The notes under the pieces: generated by a model
Seen by the model: only the letters and a program-made list of their open reading frames with translations
The model's database searches: none
Told to the model about the DNA's origin: nothing
Assembly: GCA_022777285.1 (NCBI GenBank)
Contig: JALFGN010000002.1
Coordinates: forward strand, 1-33,674
Source of the DNA: Blautia sp.
Lineage (GTDB): Bacteria; Bacillota; Clostridia; Lachnospirales; Lachnospiraceae
Direction of reading: 5' to 3'
DNA length: 33,674 bases
Program-made: the position numbers and the translations under genes
Shown: piece by piece, positions 15,580-23,416 of the stretch
Numbering within the stretch: position 1 is the stretch's first letter
How the letters are laid out: each line of letters begins with the position of its first letter

Positions 15580-17463
15580 ATGAAAAAGAAAAAAGCTACC
15601 AAAAAGAAAGCAATCAGCGTCCTGCTAAGTGCTTCCCTTTTGGTGAGCCAACAGGTTCTTGTATCAGCAGCGGATTCCGATTCTGACCTGCAAGCAGAGG
15701 AGATCTTTAACACGGAAGATTCCCAAACCCAACAGGAGCAGAATCGAAAAAACGAAGAGATGGATTCAGAAGATACAGAATGGAAAGCCACTGCATCAGA
15801 AGATACGGAAGAATTAGAAGGTACGAAATTGGAAGATGCGGATCTGGAAGATGCGGAATCAGAAGATGCGGAATCGGAAGATGCGGAATCGGAAGAACCG
15901 GAATCGGAAGAAGCCGATCCGGAAAATGAAGAAATCTATTCGGAAGAGAATCTGCAAAGCAAGAAACCTTTGCATGGATGGGTTGAAGAAAATGGAAATA
16001 CCTGCTATTATGGTTCGGATGGGAATAAAGTGACCGGTTGGAACACCATCGAAGGGAACACTTACTACTTTGATCCACAGGGAATTTTATATAAAAAAGG
16101 ATGGTTGAAATGGAGTTCCCACTGGTACTATCTGCATCCGGAAACAGGGATTATGAAAACCGGATGGTTAAAACAGACAAACACCTGGTATTATCTGGAT
16201 ACGGACGGAACCATGCTTACTGGAACCATTACAGTAAAAGGACAGAAGTATATCCTTCAGGACTCCGGAGCCATGCTGAGTGGAGATGGATGGGTTTATT
16301 ACCTGGATCACTGGTATTACCTGTATCCGGATGGTCATATTTTCTGTGACGGCTGGCTGAAAGTGGAACATGTATGGTACTATCTGGAGCCAGAGACAGG
16401 AATCATGAAAACCGGATGGTTAAAACAGAAAAACACCTGGTATTACCTGAATAAATCCGGTGCCATGCTGGAAGAAAAATGGCAGAAATCCGGCAATCAC
16501 TGGTACTATTTCGAAAAATCCGGTGCTATGAAATACGGCTGGCAAAAAATATCCGGTGTATGGTATTATCTTGGAACAGCGGATGATGGTGCGATGAAAA
16601 CCGGTTGGCAGAAGATTTCCGATAAGTGGTATTACTTTGGAACTGCAAGGGACGGGGTTATGAAAACCGGCTGGAAAAAGATTTCCGACAACTGGTATTA
16701 CTTCGGAAGTTCCAACGATGGTGCCATGAAATACGGCTGGCAAAAAATATCCGGCAACTGGTATTACTTTGGTGAAGCAAATGATGGCTCCATGAAATCT
16801 GGTTGGCAAAAGCTTTCCGGTGACTGGTACTATCTGGGAACGGCAGAAGACGGTGCTATGAAAACCGGTTGGCAGAAGATTTCCGGCAAGTGGTATTATT
16901 TAAAAAAATCCGGCCCAATGGTCACCGGTTGGCAAACCATTGGAGAGAATGCGTATTACTTTTATGCCGATGGAAGTATGGCTTCCAACTGTGAAATAGA
17001 TGGTTTTTATTTAAGTGAAAGCGGAGCAAAACTTACCCGGAACAATACCCTTGAACACTGGATTTTTCCATGCCCTGCAGTTACTTATGTGTCCAGTGAA
17101 TTCGGTCCAAGAGAAAGTCCCGGAGGTGTGGGTTCCACAGATCATAAGGGAATCGATCTGGCTGCACCTGCAGAATCAAAAATACTTTCCGTTGCACCGG
17201 GAAAAGTAATTGCTGCAACTTACGGAAGCGGCGGAGAAGGAAATTATGTAGAAATTGACCATGGTGACGGTATCCGTACGATATACATGCATATGATATC
17301 AAAACCAGAAGTACAAGCCGGAGAAACCGTACAAGCCGGACAGGTCATCGGTTATGTAGGAATGACCGGTTCTGCTACCGGCTACCACCTGCATTTTGGT
17401 GTAAAGCTGGATGGCACCTATGTGAATCCATGGAATCATCTGGCACGTCCAAATGGTCTATAA
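15580..17463 (+). CDS. Secreted cell-wall-binding-repeat protein with M23 endopeptidase domain
   Basis: This is a probable extracellular peptidoglycan hydrolase. The 627 residues show a Lys-rich signal peptide (cleavage likely near VSAADS, about 30), an acidic repeat linker (60-125), then about 16 tandem cell-wall/choline-binding-type repeats (about 132-470; pattern GW-x(5-8)-WYYL-x(4-6)-G-x-M-x-T). The C-terminal M23 domain has zinc ligands H522 and D526 (DHKGIDLA) and HLH at 603-605, plus H571. It appears catalytically intact. AAAGGGG precedes the ATG. The ligand of the repeats (choline, glucan or other wall polymer) is not determinable. The paralogous gene follows after 16 bases. Confidence 0.93.
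   Translation: MKKKKATKKKAISVLLSASLLVSQQVLVSAADSDSDLQAEEIFNTEDSQTQQEQNRKNEEMDSEDTEWKATASEDTEELEGTKLEDADLEDAESEDAESEDAESEEPESEEADPENEEIYSEENLQSKKPLHGWVEENGNTCYYGSDGNKVTGWNTIEGNTYYFDPQGILYKKGWLKWSSHWYYLHPETGIMKTGWLKQTNTWYYLDTDGTMLTGTITVKGQKYILQDSGAMLSGDGWVYYLDHWYYLYPDGHIFCDGWLKVEHVWYYLEPETGIMKTGWLKQKNTWYYLNKSGAMLEEKWQKSGNHWYYFEKSGAMKYGWQKISGVWYYLGTADDGAMKTGWQKISDKWYYFGTARDGVMKTGWKKISDNWYYFGSSNDGAMKYGWQKISGNWYYFGEANDGSMKSGWQKLSGDWYYLGTAEDGAMKTGWQKISGKWYYLKKSGPMVTGWQTIGENAYYFYADGSMASNCEIDGFYLSESGAKLTRNNTLEHWIFPCPAVTYVSSEFGPRESPGGVGSTDHKGIDLAAPAESKILSVAPGKVIAATYGSGGEGNYVEIDHGDGIRTIYMHMISKPEVQAGETVQAGQVIGYVGMTGSATGYHLHFGVKLDGTYVNPWNHLARPNGL
15832..15921 (+). repeat. 15-bp in-frame tandem repeat encoding acidic EDAES units
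   Basis: Six consecutive 15-base units of the GAAGATGCGGAATCG type start at 15832, 15847, 15862, 15877, 15892 and 15907; the middle ones are nearly identical. They encode the acidic linker of the M23 protein. Length changes would stay in frame. Confidence 0.85.
16213..16356 (+). repeat. Non-canonical module in the M23 repeat array (copy 1)
   Basis: Residues 212-259 contain TGTITVKGQKYILQ, an M-L-S-G-D-G-W step and WYYLYPDGHIFCDGW, unlike the flanking repeats. A near-identical block occurs at the same relative position in the next gene (18104-18247). Confidence 0.75.
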
Positions 17464-17479
17464 CAAGAAAGAGGATGTT

Positions 17480-19456
17480 ATGAGAAAAAGAAGAACAATG
17501 ATTATGAGAGCATGCGGATTGGTAATGAGCGCTTCTTTGCTGATGAATCAGAGTGTTTATGCTCTTGGAGAAAACATGTCACCGGATAACACAGACCAAA
17601 CATTCTCGGTAGAATCACAGGAAGCTCCTATATCCGATTCTACCGAGAATGCCGAGCACGCAGCTGCATCCGAAACAGATGCTGTCACAAACGAGGCAGC
17701 AGAAGCAGAAATTAACGAAACAGAAACAACCGAATATGCAGCAGCAGAAGAGGAGTGGTCCGATGAAACCACACTTCTTACAGAAAAAAAACAGACCGGA
17801 TGGGTCAAAGAAAATGATGTATGGTATTACTACGACAAAAACGGGAAGAAAGTGACCGGTTGGCAGACCATCAATGGAAAAGAATATTATTTTGATGAAA
17901 ACGGTGTCCTTTATAATAAAAGCCGCATTCTGAAACTAAATGGTACACTGTATTATATAAATCCGGATGGAGATTTACGGACGACACCCGGTTGGATCCA
18001 AAACGGTTCTGACTGGTACTACATAACCTCCAATAAAACCGTATATAACAAAGGATGGCTTCAGGTAAATAAACATTGGTATTACCTGAATTCGGACGGA
18101 AAAATGCTTACCGGAACCATCACAGTAAAAGGACAGAAATACATTCTGCAAAGTTCCGGTGCAATGCTTACTGGAGATGGATGGATTTCTTACCAGAATC
18201 ACTGGTATTATATTTACAAAGACGGACATATCAACTGTGATGGTTGGGCAAAATTCGGAAAACACTGGTACTACCTGGATCCCAATACCGGAATCATGCA
18301 GACCAAATGGAAAAAAATTGATGGAAACTGGTATTATCTGAATTCCAACGGCGTCATGCAGACGGATTGGATTAAACTTTCCGGAAACTGGTATTATTTG
18401 AATACTTCCGGCGTTATGCTTACCGGTTTCCAGAAAATCGATAAGCACCGGTATTATCTGAATTCCGATGGCGTCATGCAGACCAAATGGCAGAAAATCA
18501 ATGGAAACTGGTATTACATGGACGCCAACGGTGTTTTACAGACAGGTTGGATCAAGCTTTCCGGAAACCGGTATTATCTGGATTCAGAAGGTATCATGTT
18601 GACCGGTTTTCAGAAAATTGGTGATTCCAGTTATTATCTGAATCATTCCGGAGTCATGCAGTCCGGATGGTTTGAGCTGGATGGAGCAACTTATTGTACA
18701 AGTGGTTCGGGAAAATTATATTCCGGATGGCAAAAAATCAACAAACACTGGTATTATTTTGCAGCCGATAATTTCCAGATGCAAAAAGGATGGTTAAAAA
18801 CCGGTGGAAACTGGTATTATCTGAATTCGGATGGCGTGATGCAGACGGGTTGGCTGACTTACAAAGAAGAGCGCTATTATTTCAATGGAGACGGTGCAAT
18901 GTGCACCGGATGGAAGAAACTCTCCGGAAACTGGTATTACCTGGATCCTGCTACAGGAGCCATGCAGACAGGCTGGCTGGAACTGGGAGATAAGTCCTAT
19001 TATCTGAAGGAAGATGGCGTAATGGTTACCGGTCTCTATGAAATCGATGGTGTAACCTTCCGTTTTAAAGACACTGGAGAATTGATCGGTTCCATAGGCG
19101 AAGAAGGAGTTGGCGTAGAAATTGCCAATTATGCGGTACAATTCGTTGGCAATCCTTATAAATATGGCGGAACAAGCCTTACCGAAGGAGCGGATTGTTC
19201 CGGATTTGTACAGAGCGTATATAAAGAATTTGGAATCAAGATCAGACGAACCACCTATGAACAGGTGGAAGACGGACGCCCGATTACCAGAACGGAATTA
19301 GCCCCTGGAGATCTTGTTTTTTATTACAGCGAATACAGTCATGTAGCAATTTACATTGGTGACGATCAGGTCGTTCATGCACAGAATGAAGAAAAAGGAA
19401 TTACCATCACCAGTATTGATTATGTAAAACCGACTGCCTACAGACGTTACTGGTAA
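17480..19456 (+). CDS. Secreted cell-wall-binding-repeat protein with NlpC/P60 domain
   Basis: This is a probable secreted peptidoglycan endopeptidase, paralogous in design to the preceding gene. The 658 residues comprise a signal peptide (cleavage near VYALGE, about 28), an acidic Ala/Glu/Thr linker (35-105), about 20 cell-wall-binding-type repeats (106-535), and a C-terminal NlpC/P60 domain. The catalytic triad is visible: C573 in GADCSGF, H621 in SHVAIYIG and H633 in VVHAQ. The ATG at 17480 has GAAAGAGG upstream; the frame opens at 17453 inside the previous gene. The pair offers complementary wall-cleaving activities on a shared anchor type. Confidence 0.93.
   Translation: MRKRRTMIMRACGLVMSASLLMNQSVYALGENMSPDNTDQTFSVESQEAPISDSTENAEHAAASETDAVTNEAAEAEINETETTEYAAAEEEWSDETTLLTEKKQTGWVKENDVWYYYDKNGKKVTGWQTINGKEYYFDENGVLYNKSRILKLNGTLYYINPDGDLRTTPGWIQNGSDWYYITSNKTVYNKGWLQVNKHWYYLNSDGKMLTGTITVKGQKYILQSSGAMLTGDGWISYQNHWYYIYKDGHINCDGWAKFGKHWYYLDPNTGIMQTKWKKIDGNWYYLNSNGVMQTDWIKLSGNWYYLNTSGVMLTGFQKIDKHRYYLNSDGVMQTKWQKINGNWYYMDANGVLQTGWIKLSGNRYYLDSEGIMLTGFQKIGDSSYYLNHSGVMQSGWFELDGATYCTSGSGKLYSGWQKINKHWYYFAADNFQMQKGWLKTGGNWYYLNSDGVMQTGWLTYKEERYYFNGDGAMCTGWKKLSGNWYYLDPATGAMQTGWLELGDKSYYLKEDGVMVTGLYEIDGVTFRFKDTGELIGSIGEEGVGVEIANYAVQFVGNPYKYGGTSLTEGADCSGFVQSVYKEFGIKIRRTTYEQVEDGRPITRTELAPGDLVFYYSEYSHVAIYIGDDQVVHAQNEEKGITITSIDYVKPTAYRRYW
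18104..18247 (+). repeat. Non-canonical module in the NlpC/P60 repeat array (copy 2)
   Basis: Residues 209-256 contain TGTITVKGQKYILQ, an M-L-T-G-D-G-W step and WYYIYKDGHINCDGW, matching copy 1 in order and position, including the lone cysteine before DGW. Confidence 0.75.
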
Positions 19457-19485
19457 GAAAAACAGGATACGATCATAACACATAG

Positions 19486-19549
19486 AAAAACTGTTTTTTA
19501 TCTATTTATCTATAAAATGAAAGAAAAAATAGAAGAAAAGCAGTTTTTT
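19486..19549 (+). terminator. Weak AT-rich terminator candidate after the hydrolase pair
   Basis: AAAAACTG (19486-19493) pairs with CAGTTTTT (19541-19548), with partial AT pairing inside and a T run at the end. The stem is short and AT-rich. The rest of the 210-base gap before the recombinase gene shows no clear promoter. Confidence 0.4.
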
Positions 19550-19666
19550 CTTTCAAATTAGTTTAGCGGACAAATACAGATTTATCCGAAAAAGTATGGA
19601 TTTTTTCTTCCGGTTATGATAAACTACTCTCAGAAACGCGAATTTTAATGATTTTGGAGGTTTTAT

Positions 19667-20740
19667 ATGGCTAAGCCTATTTCTTATCGTGAACAGGAAA
19701 AAATTGAAAATACCGTGAAATTACGGGAATTTCTAAAGGAACTCCCACCTTATGTCAAAGATTATTTTCGTGCAAAGGAACCAACGACTTCTGATAAAAC
19801 GCGGTTGTCCTATGCCTATGATCTGCGTGTGTTTTTCCGGTTTTTAAAAGAATCCAACCCGGCTCTTAAGGAAAAATCCATCTGTGATATTTCCCTTGCC
19901 GATTTGTCTTCTCTGAAGCCTGTAGATTTTGAAGAATTTGAAGAATTTTTAAAAGCCTATCAAACGGCTGACGGTCGTCTGGAAACAAACTCCCGTGTCG
20001 GAATTGCCAGAAAAATGTCCTGCCTGCGCAGTTTTTATGAATATCTCTGCAAACGCCAGCTGGTTCCCTACAACCCGGTCCGGATGGTTGACATGCCCAG
20101 AGTCAAGGAAAAAGCGATTATTCAGCTGGATCCGGATGAAGTTGTCACACTCCTCGATCATATAGAAAATTATGGAAATCAACTCTCCGGCGTCCAATTG
20201 TATCATTATAACAAACAAAAATATCGGGATCTTGCCATTGTCACACTCCTTTTAGGAACAGGTGTTCGTGTTTCTGAATGTGTAGGATTGAATATTTCCG
20301 ATATTGACTTTAAAAATAATGGGATTCGTATTCTACGAAAAGGCGGAAATGAAATGGTTGTCTATTTTGGTGAGGAAGTAGAAAAAGCACTGAAAGACTA
20401 TCTGGATCTTTCCAGAAACGGAATCACGCCCCTTGCCGGCCATGAAGATGCCCTGTTTCTTTCCGGTCAGAGAAAACGCATCAGTGTGGATGCAGTAGAA
20501 AAAATGGTAAAAAAATACTGCTCTGCTGTTTCTGTAAAAACCATTACGCCTCATAAACTTCGCAGTACCTATGGTACTGCCCTCTACCGGGAAACCGGTG
20601 ATATTTATCTGGTTGCAGATGTTCTTGGCCATGCAGATGTAAATACTACCAAAAAACATTATGCCCGTCTTACCGATGACCGGCGAAGAGCCGCATCCAA
20701 GGCAGTAATCTTACGTGAAAACACCGATCCGTTCAATTAA
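19667..20740 (+). CDS. Tyrosine recombinase (XerC/XerD-like), complete
   Basis: This is a tyrosine-type site-specific recombinase that cuts and rejoins DNA through a 3'-phosphotyrosine. The 357-residue protein has an N-terminal SAM-like core-binding domain (about 24-140) and a complete catalytic set: R201 (GTGVRVSE), K225 (LRKGGNE), H296 and R299 (TPHKLRS), H322 (LGHADV) and nucleophile Y332 (KKHYARL). GGAGG precedes the ATG at 19667. No excisionase, att-like repeats or phage genes are adjacent, so it may be a chromosomal Xer-type enzyme. It is about 50 residues longer than classical XerC/D. Confidence 0.9.
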   Translation: MAKPISYREQEKIENTVKLREFLKELPPYVKDYFRAKEPTTSDKTRLSYAYDLRVFFRFLKESNPALKEKSICDISLADLSSLKPVDFEEFEEFLKAYQTADGRLETNSRVGIARKMSCLRSFYEYLCKRQLVPYNPVRMVDMPRVKEKAIIQLDPDEVVTLLDHIENYGNQLSGVQLYHYNKQKYRDLAIVTLLLGTGVRVSECVGLNISDIDFKNNGIRILRKGGNEMVVYFGEEVEKALKDYLDLSRNGITPLAGHEDALFLSGQRKRISVDAVEKMVKKYCSAVSVKTITPHKLRSTYGTALYRETGDIYLVADVLGHADVNTTKKHYARLTDDRRRAASKAVILRENTDPFN

Positions 20741-20768
20741 AAAAGAGGCTTTATGCCTCTTTTTAATT
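20735..20768. terminator. Bidirectional intrinsic terminator
   Basis: AATTAAAAAAGAGGC (20735-20749) pairs with GCCTCTTTTTAATT (20755-20768) around a TTTAT loop, with one bulged A. T runs exist on both strands. It lies directly after the recombinase stop and downstream of the convergent epimerase gene. Confidence 0.85.
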
Positions 20769-20898
20769 ACTGCAACTCTTCTACCGAAACAATTCTATCC
20801 AGATTACTTTTTATCTTTCACTTCCCGTCCTCTGTTCAGGAGCTTCTTTAATGAATGCATGTACGCCCCATGCTTTCATTTGCTTAAAAGGTTCAAAA

Positions 20899-21801
20899 TC
20901 AGTGAATGGTTACCGTATAGCCCGCAGAAAACTCTTTCTCCCCCTTCAGTGAAAGAATTCCCCTTTTTTTCGAAATCTCTTCTGAAAATCCATAATCGTC
21001 ACATCGCCCCATCCAAGGCTCCAGGCATACAAATGGTGCATTCTCTGTTCCTGCCTTCATAGACCAGATTCCAAAATGCGTAAATCCTTCGCATTCCATT
21101 TCAATATATGGAGTTCCATCCGGATAAGAAATCCCTGCATAGGAAATCTGTCCATCATCAAAAACCAACGCATCCCGATCAAACAAATCATCGGTGATCG
21201 GATAGCGATAATGCGTTCCCACAGATTCCAGCGGCAGCGTATATTCCTTTTCCTTGCATACATTTCCGGACCCTTCATAAATCAGCTTGTATTGCAGAAC
21301 CGGACCCTTTTTAAAGAGCAGATGATACTGGTTTCTTTTGGTATCCGGTAAAACAGGAACAGAAAATCCAGGATGCCCTCCAATGGTAAAATACATGGTT
21401 TCCTGGCTTTTATTTTTTACCTGATACGCGATAGAAAGACTGTTTTTTGACAAGGTATACGTAAGAATCAGGGAAAAGTTCCACGGAAAAATTGCAAGGG
21501 TCTCTTCATCGTCCTGAAGTTCAAAAGAAATCGCATTTTCTGTGGCATGGATTTTTGTAAATTCCTTATCTCTGGCAAATCCATGCTGAGAAGTTGCATA
21601 AGTTTTACCATTCAGGCAGTAGGAGTTTTCAAAATGTTTCCCTACATTCGGGAAGAGAATCGGCGCATGCCTGTTCCAGAATGGTTTCTCGGCCTGCCAC
21701 AATACTTCCCTTTCTTTTTTCTTATCAAACACATGCATCAGTTCTGCTCCATGTGTATCAATTTCCACATATAAACATTCATTCTCAATCGAATATCTCA
21801 T
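20899..21801 (-). CDS. Aldose 1-epimerase family protein (LacX-like)
   Basis: This is a galactose-mutarotase-fold protein, likely acting on sugars or sugar phosphates. The 300-residue protein has the LacX-like N-terminus (GAELMHVFDKKKEREVLWQ), the two histidine motifs SQHGFARDKEF and TIGGHPGFSVP, and the glutamate-bearing VCLEPWMGRCDDYG near the C-terminus. The ATG at 21801 has AAGGAAG upstream; the frame extends 20 codons further without similarity. It lies 56 bases downstream of the glycerol-1-phosphate dehydrogenase gene and is probably co-transcribed. Substrate is unknown. Confidence 0.87.
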   Translation of the reverse strand: MRYSIENECLYVEIDTHGAELMHVFDKKKEREVLWQAEKPFWNRHAPILFPNVGKHFENSYCLNGKTYATSQHGFARDKEFTKIHATENAISFELQDDEETLAIFPWNFSLILTYTLSKNSLSIAYQVKNKSQETMYFTIGGHPGFSVPVLPDTKRNQYHLLFKKGPVLQYKLIYEGSGNVCKEKEYTLPLESVGTHYRYPITDDLFDRDALVFDDGQISYAGISYPDGTPYIEMECEGFTHFGIWSMKAGTENAPFVCLEPWMGRCDDYGFSEEISKKRGILSLKGEKEFSAGYTVTIH

Positions 21802-21857
21802 GTTTGGATACTTCCTTCCCGTTTTTCTTTTATCATAACAGATTTTTGCATTGCTTT

Positions 21858-23195
21858 TCAATAGATTTCCCGGAGGAATCGTTCAGTAAATGTTTCCTGC
21901 AGATCAAAGTCATAGAGGATCTGAAGAAGTCCAAACCGGTTTCTCAAATCTTTGGCATAAAAAATTCCTTTTTTGAACGTTTCTTTTGAAACACCAATCT
22001 GTTCTGGCGTATAAGGAGCGTCCATGGATTTCAGTAGATCAATGACTTCCTGGGACGAAGGCAGTTCTTTTATCACTTTTTTTATTTCTTCATACGTTTC
22101 TTTCAGAATTGTTTTTCTTCTCTCTACTTCTCTTTCCGTATTCTTTCCAATGGCTTTCTCCAGAGCGATCACACCCGGGGCAGCAGGCCCGTATGCTTCC
22201 TCGATTTCTTTTTTCCAGATTTCAAAATCAAAAGAAGGTCTTTGTTTGGAAAACAGCTCCTCTCCAAGTGCGTCCAGCCATTCATAGAAACGAATGGTTA
22301 CAGCGGTACTGATTCCAACCTTTGTTCCGTGAAGCGGATCTGGTTGCTCTGCCAGCAAAAACATCATTTCCCAATAATGCGACATATGATGTTCACTTCC
22401 AGAGGCAGGTCTGGAATTTCCGATATAACTCATGGCAATTCCGCTGAGTACCAACCCTTCCATAATCGCTGCAATGGCTTCTTTGTCCCGTTTTGCAGCC
22501 TTCTGTGCATTGTCTGCTACTTTTTGAATGGATTTTCGAACCAAATCAGCCACTTCCGGGCAATAATATTCCCCATTGATCATATGGGCAAGCTGCCAAT
22601 CCGTAAGACATACGTATTTTCCGATAATATCTCCTACCCCTGCAGCAATCATAGACATGGGTGCCTTGGCCATAAAATCCAAATCTCCGATAATCACCTT
22701 CGCTGTATGAGCTTCGTAGGTTGTTTTTACATGATTGATAATCAGAGGAGAAACATTGGACGCATATCCGTCCATGGAAGGTGCAGTTCCCACAATATAA
22801 TAATCCAATTTCAATTTAAAGCTTACATATCTGCACAGATCATTGATGGTTCCGGATCCGACTCCGATGATCAGATCACAGGCCTCTGGCACACCGGCAA
22901 GCAGCTGAAACACTGCCTTTTCATCCGGAATCAGCTCTTCTTCCTCATATTTTACCAGATGATAAGTATAGCCTTCTTCTTCCAGATCCTTGCAGATCGC
23001 ATGCGCTGCAATCTCCCATGTATGTTTATCACATACCACACAGAGATGCCGGTAATTGTGTCTGCCAAGAATTTCAGGAAGTTTTTTGGCTGCACCTTCC
23101 TCTATGATGATTTCTTCAATGTCACATCCATGTATTCTTCCACAGGAACACAGATATGGCTTCTGAAGATAATTGCTCCAGTCAATCGTTTGCAT
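21858..23195 (-). CDS. sn-glycerol-1-phosphate dehydrogenase (AraM/EgsA-like)
   Basis: This enzyme reduces dihydroxyacetone phosphate to sn-glycerol-1-phosphate, the archaeal-type enantiomer; B. subtilis AraM is the bacterial precedent. The 445-residue protein shows the iron-alcohol-dehydrogenase-like NAD site GVGSGTINDLCRYVS (111-125), GTAPSMDGYASNVSPLI (136-152), and probable metal ligands D189 (AGVGDIIGK), a histidine in GSEHHMSHYWE (266-276) and H289 (LHGTKVG). The ATG at 23195 follows AAGGAGAG; a slightly earlier ATG (23216) lacks a ribosome site. No PcrB-type prenyltransferase lies in the window. Confidence 0.9.
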   Translation of the reverse strand: MQTIDWSNYLQKPYLCSCGRIHGCDIEEIIIEEGAAKKLPEILGRHNYRHLCVVCDKHTWEIAAHAICKDLEEEGYTYHLVKYEEEELIPDEKAVFQLLAGVPEACDLIIGVGSGTINDLCRYVSFKLKLDYYIVGTAPSMDGYASNVSPLIINHVKTTYEAHTAKVIIGDLDFMAKAPMSMIAAGVGDIIGKYVCLTDWQLAHMINGEYYCPEVADLVRKSIQKVADNAQKAAKRDKEAIAAIMEGLVLSGIAMSYIGNSRPASGSEHHMSHYWEMMFLLAEQPDPLHGTKVGISTAVTIRFYEWLDALGEELFSKQRPSFDFEIWKKEIEEAYGPAAPGVIALEKAIGKNTEREVERRKTILKETYEEIKKVIKELPSSQEVIDLLKSMDAPYTPEQIGVSKETFKKGIFYAKDLRNRFGLLQILYDFDLQETFTERFLREIY

Positions 23196-23233
23196 GTTCG
23201 CTCTCCTTTTCCACATTTGTTTTTCTATCTATC

Positions 23234-23261
23234 AGTATAGCAAACGCAAAAACAAAGTCAA
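23234..23261 (-). promoter_or_regulatory. Promoter for the glycerol-1-phosphate dehydrogenase operon
   Basis: On the minus strand a TTGACT -35 (complement of 23256-23261) and TATACT -10 (complement of 23234-23239) are 16 bases apart. It sits about 40 bases before the start codon. Confidence 0.7.
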
Positions 23262-23268
23262 ACAAAAA

Positions 23269-23287
23269 ACAAGTTACTCGTACTTGT
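23269..23287. promoter_or_regulatory. Inverted repeat, candidate operator
   Basis: ACAAGT (23269-23274) and ACTTGT (23282-23287) form a perfect 6-bp dyad with a 7-base spacer. It lies immediately upstream of the minus-strand -35 of the dehydrogenase gene and between the divergent promoters, so it could bind a regulator. Confidence 0.45.
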
Positions 23288-23315
23288 CCCTTTCAAACGG
23301 TTTATCAATCGGTGT

Positions 23316-23330
23316 CGAACAAATATTCCG
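23316..23330. promoter_or_regulatory. Candidate LexA box upstream of lexA
   Basis: CGAACAAATATTCCG resembles the Gram-positive SOS box CGAAC-N4-GTTCG: the left half is perfect and the right half is partly degenerate. It lies 10 bases upstream of the predicted lexA -35, as expected for autoregulation. Confidence 0.6.
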
Positions 23331-23339
23331 AATATCTGT

Positions 23340-23368
23340 TTGCATTCTTTTCTGTGATATGGTATGAT
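23340..23368 (+). promoter_or_regulatory. Promoter for lexA
   Basis: TTGCAT (23340-23345) and TATGAT (23363-23368) have 17-base spacing, about 50 bases before the ATG at 23417. Confidence 0.6.
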
Positions 23369-23416
23369 AAAAATGAAACTTATGTAAGAATAAGAAAAGG
23401 AAGCGGAGGATCGTAT

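Noticed and set aside
16030-16990. Possible CRISPR-like or satellite repeat array
   Set aside because: The periodicity is explained by cell-wall-binding protein repeats; units vary at codon level and there are no unique spacers.
20769-20898. Short minus-strand peptides (for example one starting MKAWGVHAFIKEAPEQ) after the epimerase stop
   Set aside because: About 20 codons, no convincing ribosome site, and stops in all frames soon after; support is too weak to call a gene.
22242-23240. 332-codon plus-strand frame opposite the glycerol-1-phosphate dehydrogenase
   Set aside because: It is fully antisense to a gene with clear cofactor and metal motifs, and is rich in Cys, His and Phe with no recognisable domain.
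23156-23416. Upstream in-frame extension of lexA by 87 codons
   Set aside because: It runs through the divergent promoters and the SOS-like box; the ATG at 23417 has a good ribosome site and matches the LexA N-terminus.
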